A stretch of DNA of 64,000 nucleotides, taken from Ardenticatenaceae bacterium. Lineage in GTDB: Bacteria > Chloroflexota > Anaerolineae > Promineifilales > Promineifilaceae. Positions within the stretch are counted from its first letter, which is position 1. The number at the start of each line of letters is the position of its first letter. Positions 15,685 through 24,164 of this stretch are shown here, piece after piece. The stretch is from assembly GCA_020634235.1 (NCBI GenBank), contig JACKCB010000001.1:1780442-1844441 (forward strand). Direction: 5' to 3'. Both the position numbers and the translations under genes were made by a program. The notes under the pieces were generated by a model, which did no database searches, was not told where the DNA came from, and saw nothing but the letters and a program-made list of their open reading frames with translations.

Positions 15685-16692
15685 CTACCCCGCCTCCCCT
15701 AACAGCAGCACCTTGCCGGCGGTCATGTTGGCCATGTATTGGCGGACGCCCTCAATGCCCTGGGCAATGGGATAGCGCGCCTGTACCTCACTGCGCAGCT
15801 CCTGGGACAGCGCCCGCTGCACCTTGTCGGCCGTGGCCAACAGCTTCAGCAGATTCATCCGCCGCAGCCAGGGGGTGAGCCAGAAGCCGTTCACCTGCTT
15901 ATCGCCAAAAAGAAGCTGGCCGGGTTCTATCCGGCACGCTTCTTCTGACAATCCGCCGTACACAGTGACGGTGCTGTGACGGGGCATGGCGCTCAGCACC
16001 CGGCCGGTGAGACTGCCCGCCACCGCATCAAAAGCCAGCCGGGCACCCAAATCATGGCAAAGCTGGGCCAACTGCCGGTCAAAATCAGGGTCGCTGCTGT
16101 CCAGTACGTGCTTCGCCCCCAGCTCTTGCAGCAGCGCCACCTGCGCCGGCCGGCGCACAACGTTGATAAATTCAATGCCCCGCGTTTTGCCCAGGCGGAT
16201 CATCATCTGGCCCAGAGCGCTAGCCGCGGCCGTTTGCACCACAAACCGGTGCCCGCCCCGCTGCGCCAGGTCCACCAAGGCCCAGGCAGTAAAAGGGTTA
16301 ACAACGAGCATGGCCCCTTGCTCCAGCGTCACCTCCCTGCGCAGGGGAACGCAGAAGTCGGCCCCGGTGCGCACGTACTCCGCCCAGGTGCCATCTCCAC
16401 TTTCCTGCACCGCACAGGCCACGCGGCGGCCTACCAGGTAGCGAGCGCGCAACCCTTCGCCGGCGGCAACCACAGTGCCACTGCCCTCAAAGCCGCCCAC
16501 CACCGGCAAGGGCTTGCTAAAACCATAGCGGCCCTGGATGAACATCAGGTCGGAGGGGTTGACACTGGCGGCGGCGATTTTCACCAGCACCTCACCCCGG
16601 CCGGGGCGAGGCACCGGCTTCTGAGTCACGGCCAGGCCGTCTGGGCCGTCATAATTGCGCAGTTCAATAGCAGTCATAGTTTCAGGGATCAT
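15685..16692 (-). CDS. Zinc-type alcohol dehydrogenase/quinone oxidoreductase family protein
   Basis: A 335-aa medium-chain dehydrogenase/reductase. The GroES-like N-terminal domain is seen in GRGEVLVKIAAASVNPSDLMFIQG and GGFEGSGTVVAAG. The Rossmann domain starts near VVQTAAASALGQMMIRLGK, followed by AFDAVAGSLTGRVL. Typical zinc-ligand cysteines are absent, which points to the zinc-free quinone oxidoreductase/enoyl reductase branch. A GAGAGG site precedes the ATG at 16692; a later Met (residue 6) is an alternative. It is followed one base later by the pfkB relic. The substrate is unknown. Confidence 0.9.
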   Translation of the reverse strand: MIPETMTAIELRNYDGPDGLAVTQKPVPRPGRGEVLVKIAAASVNPSDLMFIQGRYGFSKPLPVVGGFEGSGTVVAAGEGLRARYLVGRRVACAVQESGDGTWAEYVRTGADFCVPLRREVTLEQGAMLVVNPFTAWALVDLAQRGGHRFVVQTAAASALGQMMIRLGKTRGIEFINVVRRPAQVALLQELGAKHVLDSSDPDFDRQLAQLCHDLGARLAFDAVAGSLTGRVLSAMPRHSTVTVYGGLSEEACRIEPGQLLFGDKQVNGFWLTPWLRRMNLLKLLATADKVQRALSQELRSEVQARYPIAQGIEGVRQYMANMTAGKVLLLGEAG

Positions 16693-16755
16693 TGCCTACC
16701 TCTCTCGGGAGTCTGGGGGGCGGAGCAGGAGCGCGCGCCTCGGTGCGGGTTGTGG

Positions 16756-17361
16756 TTACGAATCCAGCAGAACAATATCCAGGCTGTACAACAAGGACAG
16801 CGCCTCTGGCAGGCTGAACCTGGCCCTTTTGAGCGTGTTCCGGCCGGGATCAATCTGGTAATTGCGCGCCCGGCTCAAGTCCGCCTGGGTCAGGTTAGTG
16901 TCGCCAAAAAGCGTTTCGCCCAGGTCTGTGCCGCCAAAATCAGCCCGGCTCAGGTCCGCCTCGCGGAAGTCCACGTCTATTGCAGTACAATCCTTAAGCT
17001 GCAAGCGCGGCAGGCTCAGGCCAATAAACGTGCTGTGGCTGACGACAGAGCGCCAAAAGCCAACCGGCGAGCCGCTCATAGCCCTGGGCCAGGCAGCGCG
17101 GGTCCAATCGATGCCTGGCAGGCGGCAATCCTCGAAACGGGTGGCCGAAAAGCCGGTGCCCGGCAGTTGCGCCAGGCTCAAATCGCAGGCGTGAAATGTG
17201 CAGCCCACAAAGCGGCAGTCGGACCACACCGCTTCCATGAAATGGCAGCCGCTGAAGGTACAATCGGCGAAGGTGCTGCCCGCCAGGCTGGCGTGCGCCA
17301 GGTGCAGCCCGGTAAAAGTCTCGTCGGCATAGTCAACGTGTGATGCCAGTTGGGAATGCAC
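16756..17361 (-). CDS. Pentapeptide-repeat protein
   Basis: A 201-aa protein made mainly of pentapeptide repeats with Leu or Phe at the central position. Clear runs are AHASLAGSTFADCTF, CHFMEAVWSDCRFVGCTF, ACDLSLAQL, then DVDFREADLSRADFGGTDLG and NLTQADLSRARNY. These should fold into a right-handed beta helix. The last 25 residues (TLKRARFSLPEALSLLYSLDIVLL) are not repeats. There is no signal peptide. Such proteins can mimic DNA and protect gyrase (Qnr-like), but many have no known role, and nothing here decides it. It is divergently placed from the aminotransferase. Confidence 0.9.
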   Translation of the reverse strand: MHSQLASHVDYADETFTGLHLAHASLAGSTFADCTFSGCHFMEAVWSDCRFVGCTFHACDLSLAQLPGTGFSATRFEDCRLPGIDWTRAAWPRAMSGSPVGFWRSVVSHSTFIGLSLPRLQLKDCTAIDVDFREADLSRADFGGTDLGETLFGDTNLTQADLSRARNYQIDPGRNTLKRARFSLPEALSLLYSLDIVLLDS

Positions 17362-17434
17362 GGATAATACCTCCTGGACGCTGGCGCGCCATTGTCATTT
17401 GCCGCATATCATAACGTAAAAAAGGTGGACGATC

Positions 17435-18562
17435 ATGAACATTGCGCCCTTTGCCATTGAAGAATACTTCGCCCTGTATGAATTCCAGGTGCCGCACCTG
17501 CTGTGTGCCTCGGACTGCGAGGCGCTGACGGTGGCCGAACTGCTAGCGCTGGCCGGCCGGCCGCTGACCGACCTGGGCAGCCTGCACCTGGGCTACACCG
17601 AGTCGCAGGGTCACCCGGCGCTGCGCCAGGCGATTGCCGGGCAGTATGCCCAGGTACCGCCGCAGGCGGTGGTGTTCCTGGGCGCGCCGGAGGAAGGGAT
17701 TTACCTGGCGATGCAAACGCTGTTGGAGCCAGAGGATGAGGTGATTGTGCTGCTGCCGGCGTATGATTCGCTGCGCAATGTGGCGGCCCACATTTGTGGC
17801 CCCGGCCGGGTAAAACCCTGGCCGCTCACCCCGGCCGGGCAGGGCTGGCAGCTAGACCTGGCCCAACTGCACCGGTTGATCACGCCCCAAACGCGGCTGC
17901 TCATTGTCAACTTTCCCCACAACCCCACCGGCTTCCTGCCCACGCTGGCGGAGCTGCAAGCCATCATAGAGATAGCCCGGCAGCACAACCTGTGGCTGTT
18001 TTGTGACGAAATCTACCGCGGGCTGGAGCTGCCCGGCCGGGACACCCTTCCCTCCGCGGCCGACCTGTACGAGCGCAGCCTGGTGCTGGCCGGACTGTCC
18101 AAAGTGCACGGCCTGCCCGGCCTGCGCGCCGGCTGGCTCATCATCCACAATGAGGCACTGCGGCAGCGGCTCATCAACTGGAAGCATTACACCACCATCT
18201 GCGCCGCCGCGCCCACCGAATTCCTGGCCCAGGCGGCGCTGGCCGCCCATCCCCAACTGGTGGCCCGCAGCCGGCGTATCATCAACGACAATCTGGCCGC
18301 GGCCAACGCCTTCTTCGCCCGCTGGCCCGACCTTTTTGTCTGGCGGCCACAGCAGGCAGGCTCGGTGGCCCTGGTGGGCGTCAACCAGCCATCGGCCACG
18401 GCCTTTTGCCGGCAGCTTATCGACGAGGCAGGTGTGCTGCTGCTGCCCGGCCCTTACCTGGGCTACGATGACCGGCACGTGCGGCTGGGCACCGGCCGGG
18501 TCAACTTCCCGGCCGCGCTGGCCCACCTGGAGGCTTACCTGCAAACGTGGCCGGGCGGCTAA
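17435..18562 (+). CDS. PLP-dependent class I/II aminotransferase
   Basis: A 375-aa fold-type I aminotransferase. The PLP lysine is Lys223 in VLAGLSKVHGLPGLRAGW. Asp191 in CDEIYRG and the NFPHNPTG block (159-166) also contact PLP. The N-terminal FHLGYTE-like region (HLGYTESQGHPALRQAIA) is typical. It resembles capreomycidine synthase-like or aspartate/tyrosine-type enzymes, but substrate specificity cannot be read. A GGTGG ribosome site precedes the ATG. It contains four iterated palindromes in variable segments and is followed by a strong hairpin terminator. Confidence 0.92.
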   Translation: MNIAPFAIEEYFALYEFQVPHLLCASDCEALTVAELLALAGRPLTDLGSLHLGYTESQGHPALRQAIAGQYAQVPPQAVVFLGAPEEGIYLAMQTLLEPEDEVIVLLPAYDSLRNVAAHICGPGRVKPWPLTPAGQGWQLDLAQLHRLITPQTRLLIVNFPHNPTGFLPTLAELQAIIEIARQHNLWLFCDEIYRGLELPGRDTLPSAADLYERSLVLAGLSKVHGLPGLRAGWLIIHNEALRQRLINWKHYTTICAAAPTEFLAQAALAAHPQLVARSRRIINDNLAAANAFFARWPDLFVWRPQQAGSVALVGVNQPSATAFCRQLIDEAGVLLLPGPYLGYDDRHVRLGTGRVNFPAALAHLEAYLQTWPGG

Positions 18563-18592
18563 TTGGCGCGGCGTGGGCTACCCGGCCGGGAC

Positions 18593-18623
18593 AAAAAAAA
18601 GGCCGGGGGGTGGCCCGGCCTTT
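18593..18623. terminator. Bidirectional intrinsic terminator
   Basis: GGCCGGG (18601-18607) pairs with CCCGGCC (18614-18620) across a 6-nt loop. A run of eight A lies on the left and TTT on the right. Read from the minus strand, the hairpin is followed by eight T, a strong terminator for the HdeD-like gene. Read from the plus strand it ends the aminotransferase transcript less strongly. Confidence 0.85.
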
Positions 18624-18654
18624 GCTGGCAATAACCTGGCGACTGGTCGCCGGC

Positions 18655-19203
18655 CTATTTGCGCATACGGAAGGCCGCGAAAATGCCGCCAATCCCCGCA
18701 ACCAGGGCAAAGATGCCGCCAATCCAGGCCACAGTGACCGCAGTTAAGATGGGGTTGTTGCCATAAGCGCCGATGAGGATAATGCCGAAGACAACGCTAA
18801 GCGCGCCCAGGATGATAGCGCCCCAGCCGGCCCCACGAAAACCCTGGATAAGGCCAATCACGCCAATGATCAACCCCTCGATACCCAGGATAAGGATCAG
18901 CACGTTAGGCAGCAAGACGGCACTCCACAGCGGGTGGTTCAGCACCACAATACCGGCAATGATCCCCAGAATGCCGGAGAAGAGATTCCATCCCCATCCG
19001 GTACTGTCAATGAAAATGGCCACAATCGAGAAGATCCCGCTGATGAACCAGTAAAGGCCAATCACCTGGATCAGGAACACCAGGGTTCCTGCGGGCGAAG
19101 TGATTAGCAGGAAACCGATGATAACCCCGGCGATGCCATTGAGCAGCACCAGCCACCAGGGGAGGGCAGATACACCCGTAGCTTTTGCAGACATACTTGT
19201 CAT
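18655..19203 (-). CDS. HdeD/DUF308-family membrane protein
   Basis: A 182-aa protein with six short hydrophobic helices in three hairpins, the DUF308/HdeD pattern: WWLVLLNGIAGVIIGFLLITSP, LVFLIQVIGLYWFISGIFSIVAIF, LFSGILGIIAGIVVLNHP, LLPNVLILILGIEGLIIGVIGLI, IILGALSVVFGIILIG and a final AWIGGIFALVAGIGGI. HdeD of E. coli is linked to acid resistance at high density, but the family is broad and this role is not shown here. A good ribosome site (AGGAGGATTG) precedes the start. It sits alone with its own terminator. Confidence 0.88.
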   Translation of the reverse strand: MTSMSAKATGVSALPWWLVLLNGIAGVIIGFLLITSPAGTLVFLIQVIGLYWFISGIFSIVAIFIDSTGWGWNLFSGILGIIAGIVVLNHPLWSAVLLPNVLILILGIEGLIIGVIGLIQGFRGAGWGAIILGALSVVFGIILIGAYGNNPILTAVTVAWIGGIFALVAGIGGIFAAFRMRK

Positions 19204-19431
19204 AACACAATCCTCCTATGCGCTTGTTGGCATTGAATTTACCCGGCCGGGGAGGCCGGGCACGCGACAGAAAAGATTGTAGCAAAAAGGGCCGGATTTG
19301 CGAGAACAACCCGGCCGGGGATGGCAATAGGCCATTCCTCTCAATTCAGGCCATTCCGCTTGCCCGGCTTCAGCCTTGCTTCTATACTCCCAGCCTACAT
19401 CCCATTGTGAACAGGCTGCGACAGGAAGCGC

Positions 19432-19836
19432 ATGACATCCCACGTTCAGGTAGTGCATCAGGCGACCGGCCGGGTACTGATCCCCCAGGCCAGGTGGTGC
19501 AACAGCTTTGGCAGCAAGCTGCGCGGCTTCACCTGGCAGCGCAGCCTGGCCCCCACCAACGGCCTGGTCCTGGTGGAGAAGAAAGACAGCCGCGTCAACA
19601 GCGCCATCCACATGCTGTTCGTCTTTTTCGAGCTGGGCGTGCTGTGGGTCAACGACGCCGGCCGGGTGGTAGACACCGCCCTGGCCAAACCGTGGCGGCT
19701 CTCCTACGCCCCGCAAGCCCCGGCCCGCTACGTCATTGAAGGACACCCCCAACTGCTGTCCGCCGTACAGACTGGCGACCGGATTCAGTTTGTCCCCGTA
19801 AACCACAATCCAAACCCGAGGAATAGAGATGATTGA
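19432..19836 (+). CDS. DUF192-family protein
   Basis: A 134-aa soluble protein of the DUF192 (COG1430) family. Typical blocks are SFGSKLRGFTWQRSLAPTNGLVLVE, IHMLFVFFELGVLWVND and VVDTALAKPW, ending in LPAGT-like RYVIEGHPQLLSAVQTGDRIQF. No export signal is visible although many family members are secreted. Its 3' end overlaps the amidohydrolase start by 8 bp, so the two are translationally coupled. The function of the family is unknown. Opposite-strand frames here are shadows. Confidence 0.85.
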   Translation: MTSHVQVVHQATGRVLIPQARWCNSFGSKLRGFTWQRSLAPTNGLVLVEKKDSRVNSAIHMLFVFFELGVLWVNDAGRVVDTALAKPWRLSYAPQAPARYVIEGHPQLLSAVQTGDRIQFVPVNHNPNPRNRDD

Positions 19837-21010
19837 ACGAGCCAACGCGATTGCTGCAGAACTGGTGCGCCTGCGCCGTGACATTCACCAGCACCCCGAA
19901 CTGGGCTTTCAGGAGTTCCGTACCGCCGCCCTGGTAGCCGACACCCTCCAAGAAATCGGTGGCCTGACGGTGCAAACCGGGGTCGGGCGCACCGGCGTGG
20001 TGGCCGAGCTTGGGCCGGGCAATGGGCCAACCATCGCCATCCGCGCCGACATGGACGCCCTGCCCATCATCGAGAAGACCGGCCAGCCCTACGGCTCAAC
20101 CAACGACGGCGTGATGCACGCCTGCGGCCACGACGCCCACACGGCCATCCTGCTGGGCGTGGCCCACCTGCTAAAGCAAAGCCTGGCCGAAGACAACTGG
20201 CACGGCAAGGTGCGCCTGCTCTTCCAGCCCTCGGAGGAGGCGTTTGATGCCAACGGCGTCAGCGGCGCAACAGCCATGATTGAAGATGGCGCCCTGGCGG
20301 GCGTGGATGCGGTGATTGCCCTGCACGTGGCCTCTACCGTCCCGGCCGGGGAGCTGCACTTCTACGATGGCTACAGCATGGCCGCCGTAGACGCCTTCGA
20401 GGCCTGGATTCGTGGCAAGGGGGGGCACGGCGCCTATCCCCACGAAGGCAGCGACCCCATCTTCATGCTTGCCCCCATCCTAAACGCCCTCTATGCCATT
20501 CCCTCGCGCCACGTCAACCCGCTGCGCCCCTGCGTGGTCAGCCTGGGGCATGTGCAGGGCGGCTTCACCACCAACGTCATCCCCAGCGAAGTCTACCTGG
20601 AAGGCACCATCCGCAGCATGGACGAAACGACGCGCCAGAAGCTGTGGCATGAAGTAGAGCGCGCCCTCAGCCTGAGCCAGGCCTTTGGCGGGAGCTATGA
20701 ATTCAAGCTGCACAAAGGGTATCCGTCGCTCAACAACAATCCGCAGGTCAACAACTGGCTGCGCCAGGTGGCTCGCGATCTCCTGGGCGAACAGCCGGTG
20801 CAGGATGCGGAATTTGGCATGGGCGCGGAAGATTTTGCCTACATGGCCAGGGCGGCTCCGGGCGCGATGTTCATGCTGGGCGCGGCGCTGCCCGATGGGC
20901 TGCTGCGCAACCACCACACCGACGTTTTTGACATTGATGAGGGTGTCCTGCCCACCGGGGCCGCCATCCTGGCCGAGACTGCCCGCCGCTACATGACTGG
21001 CCAGCTCTAG
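19829..21010 (+). CDS. M20-family amidohydrolase (hippurate/IAA-amino-acid hydrolase-like)
   Basis: A 393-aa dinuclear-zinc hydrolase. The M20D features are clear: RRDIHQHPELGFQEFRTAALV near the start, IRADMDALPIIEKTG, the metal-binding MHACGHDAHTAILLG, LFQPSEEAFD with the catalytic Glu, and the C-terminal MGAEDFAYMARAAPGAMFMLG. Family members hydrolyse N-acyl or N-aryl amino acids. Substrate is not decided. The ATG overlaps the DUF192 gene. It is followed by a 522-bp gap before the yacL-like gene. Confidence 0.92.
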   Translation: MIERANAIAAELVRLRRDIHQHPELGFQEFRTAALVADTLQEIGGLTVQTGVGRTGVVAELGPGNGPTIAIRADMDALPIIEKTGQPYGSTNDGVMHACGHDAHTAILLGVAHLLKQSLAEDNWHGKVRLLFQPSEEAFDANGVSGATAMIEDGALAGVDAVIALHVASTVPAGELHFYDGYSMAAVDAFEAWIRGKGGHGAYPHEGSDPIFMLAPILNALYAIPSRHVNPLRPCVVSLGHVQGGFTTNVIPSEVYLEGTIRSMDETTRQKLWHEVERALSLSQAFGGSYEFKLHKGYPSLNNNPQVNNWLRQVARDLLGEQPVQDAEFGMGAEDFAYMARAAPGAMFMLGAALPDGLLRNHHTDVFDIDEGVLPTGAAILAETARRYMTGQL

Positions 21011-21532
21011 CCAGATCGCCGTGGTGCATCCGTTAGCCAGGCGGCAGCTCTGGCAAGTGCCAGGCACAGGGCGGAACGATGTCATGTAGAGCAGGTTTTG
21101 CTGCCCTGTGCCTGATACTTCACGCCTACCATCAACCGAGTTCCCGCACACCCCACAACACAGCGCCGGTTGCTATTTGGCTGTTGATATGTTACCATTT
21201 TCCTATGCTGCAGCCGGGAAATTCCTGGCTGCCGTCATTGTTTAGCGTCTGCGCCACTGTTGCACTTGCCCGCCCGGCCGGGTTCTTGTAAGCACTCATT
21301 TTCCTTCTTTCACTCGTTTCGCTCCCGGGATTGAGCCACGCCGGAGCAAGTCAACTGGCCAACAACTTTGAACACAACAGCGAGTTCTGGTGGTGACGGG
21401 CGGCACCCGGCCGGGTATGGACGTATTGCCCAGATCATCACCCCTGAACCTGATTACCGCACATTCCCGGCCGGGGAATGGCCATTCCCATCCATCCACC
21501 TGATCAAACTGCCTTTATCGAAACGGACCAAC
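21011..21532. other. Intergenic region with palindromes before the yacL-like gene
   Basis: No supported gene. Three iterated palindromes occur at about 21,274, 21,407 and 21,467. At 21474-21489 there is a perfect 16-bp palindrome (GGGAATGGCCATTCCC) overlapping an arm of the iterated copy, so alternative hairpins are possible 44 bp before the yacL-like ATG. That suggests, but does not show, transcription or translation control. The in-frame extension of the yacL-like frame through this region is not supported. Confidence 0.5.
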
Positions 21533-22585
21533 ATGCAATTAAGCGTCGATTTCTTCGCCCGAATCCTTGGAGCCCTTGTTGCCGGCGTACTCTTTGCCGC
21601 CATCGGCCAGACCGTAGCTGAGTTGTTTTCCGCCTCCGTCGCCGGCTACGCCGTTGTCTTTGGCCTGGTAGGCATTCTCGCCGGACTCATTCTAACCCCC
21701 TACATCACCACCCGGCCCATCCGCAGTCTGCGCAACCGGTTGGTGCGCATGCCCCCAGAGCGGCTGGGGGCGATCATCCTCGGCATCTTCATGGGCCTGA
21801 TAGCGGCCGCCCTCATCTCCTTCCCCCTCTCCTCGCTGCCCGATCCTTTCGGATCCGTTGGGCCACTGGTCGCCGTGGTCATCTTTTGCTACTTCAGCAT
21901 TGTGGTGCTAACGCTGCGGCAAAACGACCTGCGCATCTTCTTCGCCTCCCTGCGGCCCAGCCCGGAGAACGTAGCCGCGGCCCAGGCGGAGCCAGAAGAG
22001 GCTTACATCTTGCTGGACACCAGCGTCATCATCGATGGGCGCATCACCGACATCAGCCGCACCGGCTTCATCCGCTCGGTGCTGGTGGTGCCCAACTTCG
22101 TGCTGAACGAGCTGCAGCACATCGCCGACAGCGCCGACACCTTGCGCCGTAATCGCGGCCGGCGCGGCCTGGAAGTGCTGCGCATTTTGCAGCAGGAAGC
22201 CCCCATCCCCATCCAGATCACCGACATGGACGTTAGCGAAGTGCGCGAAGTGGACAGCAAGCTGGTCGCCCTGGCGCGGGAACTGCGCTGCCCCATCATG
22301 ACCAACGACTACAACCTCAACCGCGTGGCCGAACTGCAAGGGGTAGGCGTGTTAAACATCAATGACCTGGCCAATGCCGTCAAGGCGGCCTTCTTGCCCG
22401 GCGAAGAGCTGGATGTGCGCATTATTCAGGAAGGCAAAGAGTATGGCCAGGGCGTCGGCTACCTGGAAGACGGCACGATGGTTGTGGTGGAAGACGGGCG
22501 TAACCACATCAACAAGACGTTGAATGTCACGGTGACGAAGGTGCTGCAAACCACCGCCGGCCGCATGATTTTCGCCCGTCCCTGA
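21533..22585 (+). CDS. PIN/TRAM-domain membrane protein (YacL-like)
   Basis: A 350-aa protein: four N-terminal membrane helices (residues about 5-27, 33-55, 79-100, 107-130), a PIN nuclease domain, then a TRAM domain. The PIN motif starts YILLDTSVIIDGRI, with further acidic positions in VVPNFVLNELQ, REVDSKLVALARE and CPIMTNDYNL. The TRAM part (GVGYLEDGTMVVVEDGRNHIN, LNVTVTKVLQTTAGRMIFA) binds RNA. The ATG at 21533 fits the membrane start. As in Firmicutes it precedes gltX, though ispD and ispF are missing between them. It probably acts as a membrane-bound RNase, but the target is unknown. Confidence 0.9.
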   Translation: MQLSVDFFARILGALVAGVLFAAIGQTVAELFSASVAGYAVVFGLVGILAGLILTPYITTRPIRSLRNRLVRMPPERLGAIILGIFMGLIAAALISFPLSSLPDPFGSVGPLVAVVIFCYFSIVVLTLRQNDLRIFFASLRPSPENVAAAQAEPEEAYILLDTSVIIDGRITDISRTGFIRSVLVVPNFVLNELQHIADSADTLRRNRGRRGLEVLRILQQEAPIPIQITDMDVSEVREVDSKLVALARELRCPIMTNDYNLNRVAELQGVGVLNINDLANAVKAAFLPGEELDVRIIQEGKEYGQGVGYLEDGTMVVVEDGRNHINKTLNVTVTKVLQTTAGRMIFARP

Positions 22586-22649
22586 TTTAGCGGCCAGCAT
22601 ACCAACTGGCAGCCCAAAACTGCCGGCTGACCAATCACCCGTCCGCCCG

Positions 22650-24044
22650 ATGAACCCAGACGCCAACCGTGTGCCACGCCTGCGCTTTGCGCCCAGTCCC
22701 ACCGGCATCCCCCACATCGGCAATCTACACACCGCTCTCTTCTGCTGGGCGCTGGCCCGCGCCCTGGGTGGTGATTTTATCCTGCGCATCGAGGATACCG
22801 ACCAGGCGCGCAACACGCCGGAAGCTATCCAACAGATGCTGGCGGCGCTGGCCTGGCTGGGCATCGATTGGGACGAAGGGCCAGATGTGGGCGGCGATTA
22901 TGGCCCCTATGTCCAGTCGCAGCGGCTGGAACGCCATCTGGCGGTGGCCAAAGCATTGCTGGCCAGTGGCCACGCCTATTATGGGGATGATCCGCAGCAC
23001 CCGGCCGGGGCGAACAACCAGCCCCTCCGCCTGCGCATGCCCCGCCACGGGGCCATCATCCTCCACGACGCCCTGCGCGGCCCCATCCGTTTTGACAGCA
23101 GCCACCGCCCCGGCCGGGAAGACCCCATCCTCCTCCGCAGCGACGGCCGCCCCCTCTACCACCTGGCCGCCATGACCGACGACCACGACATGGGCATTAC
23201 CCACGTCGTGCGCGGCGAAGAGTGGATCTCCTCCACCCCCATCCACATCCGGCTGTACCAGGCCATGGGCTGGCCCCAACCAGTGTGGGTCCACCTGCCG
23301 CTCATCCTCAACAAGCGGGGCGAAAAGCTGAGCAAGCGCGATCCCGAAGGCGGCTACCTGATCAGCGATTTCCAGGCCGCCGGCTACCTGCCGGCCGCGT
23401 TGTGGAACTACCTGCTGCTCATGGGCTGGTCGCCCGACGGCGAGCAGGAGATCATAGACAAATGGACGGTACGGCAGCAGTTCCGGCTGGCGCGTCTGTC
23501 GGCCAGCCCGGCCGTGTTCGATTGGGACAAGCTGAACTGGGTCAACCGTCAGTACATGCAGCGGCTGGACGACGAACAGCTCACCGGGCTGCTGGCCCCT
23601 TTCCTGGAGGAGGCCTACGGCACGCTGCCGGCCAACACAGCCTGGCTGCGGCAGCTAACAGCCCTGCTGCGCACCGAACTGGTGCGCCTGGCCGACGCGG
23701 TAGACCTGGCCGAATGGGCCTTCGTCGACACGTTTGATTACGTGGCGGAGGCACAGGCGGCGCTGGCCAGCCCCCCGGCCGGGATCATCCTCCCCCACCT
23801 CATTGCCGAACTGGCCCAAACCGTCCTGCTAGACGCCGCCACCGCCGGCAGCATTCTGGCCGGCCTGCGCCACCGGCTGGGCCAGCCCCACGGCTGGAAC
23901 CAGCGGGCGCTTTTCTGGCCCATTCGCGCCGCCCTCACCGGCCGGGTAAAAGGCCCCCCCCTGGCCGACATCATGGGCCTGCTGGGCAAACAGCGCTGTA
24001 TGGCGCGGCTGGCCGCCGCATTCCAACTCACCCGGCAAGATTAG
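22650..24044 (+). CDS. gltX: Glutamate-tRNA ligase
   Basis: A 464-aa class Ib synthetase charging tRNA-Glu. The HIGH-type motif is HIGN (22-25) after RFAPSPTGIP, and the KMSKS-type motif is KLSKR (226-230). The Cys pair of the zinc-binding GluRS types is not present at the usual position after the TATYRCFCT-like helix, so this looks like a zinc-free form. Two iterated palindromes encode an added HPAG at 117-120 and RPGRE near 153. The length is slightly short of the usual 470-500. It may be discriminating or non-discriminating; no gatCAB genes are in the window. Confidence 0.95.
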   Translation: MNPDANRVPRLRFAPSPTGIPHIGNLHTALFCWALARALGGDFILRIEDTDQARNTPEAIQQMLAALAWLGIDWDEGPDVGGDYGPYVQSQRLERHLAVAKALLASGHAYYGDDPQHPAGANNQPLRLRMPRHGAIILHDALRGPIRFDSSHRPGREDPILLRSDGRPLYHLAAMTDDHDMGITHVVRGEEWISSTPIHIRLYQAMGWPQPVWVHLPLILNKRGEKLSKRDPEGGYLISDFQAAGYLPAALWNYLLLMGWSPDGEQEIIDKWTVRQQFRLARLSASPAVFDWDKLNWVNRQYMQRLDDEQLTGLLAPFLEEAYGTLPANTAWLRQLTALLRTELVRLADAVDLAEWAFVDTFDYVAEAQAALASPPAGIILPHLIAELAQTVLLDAATAGSILAGLRHRLGQPHGWNQRALFWPIRAALTGRVKGPPLADIMGLLGKQRCMARLAAAFQLTRQD

Positions 24045-24164
24045 CCAACCGCTGGCCAGGCATCCAAACCAGCACGCGCTTTCGTTTCCATCCAATTCAC
24101 AGTAAAATCAGTCGGATAACGTCACAAGTGAACGATTCGCCTGATGGCCAATAAAGGAACTGCA

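Noticed and set aside
15976..17343. 455-aa plus-strand open frame
   Set aside because: It lies antisense to the oxidoreductase and pentapeptide-repeat genes and its composition is typical of a shadow frame.
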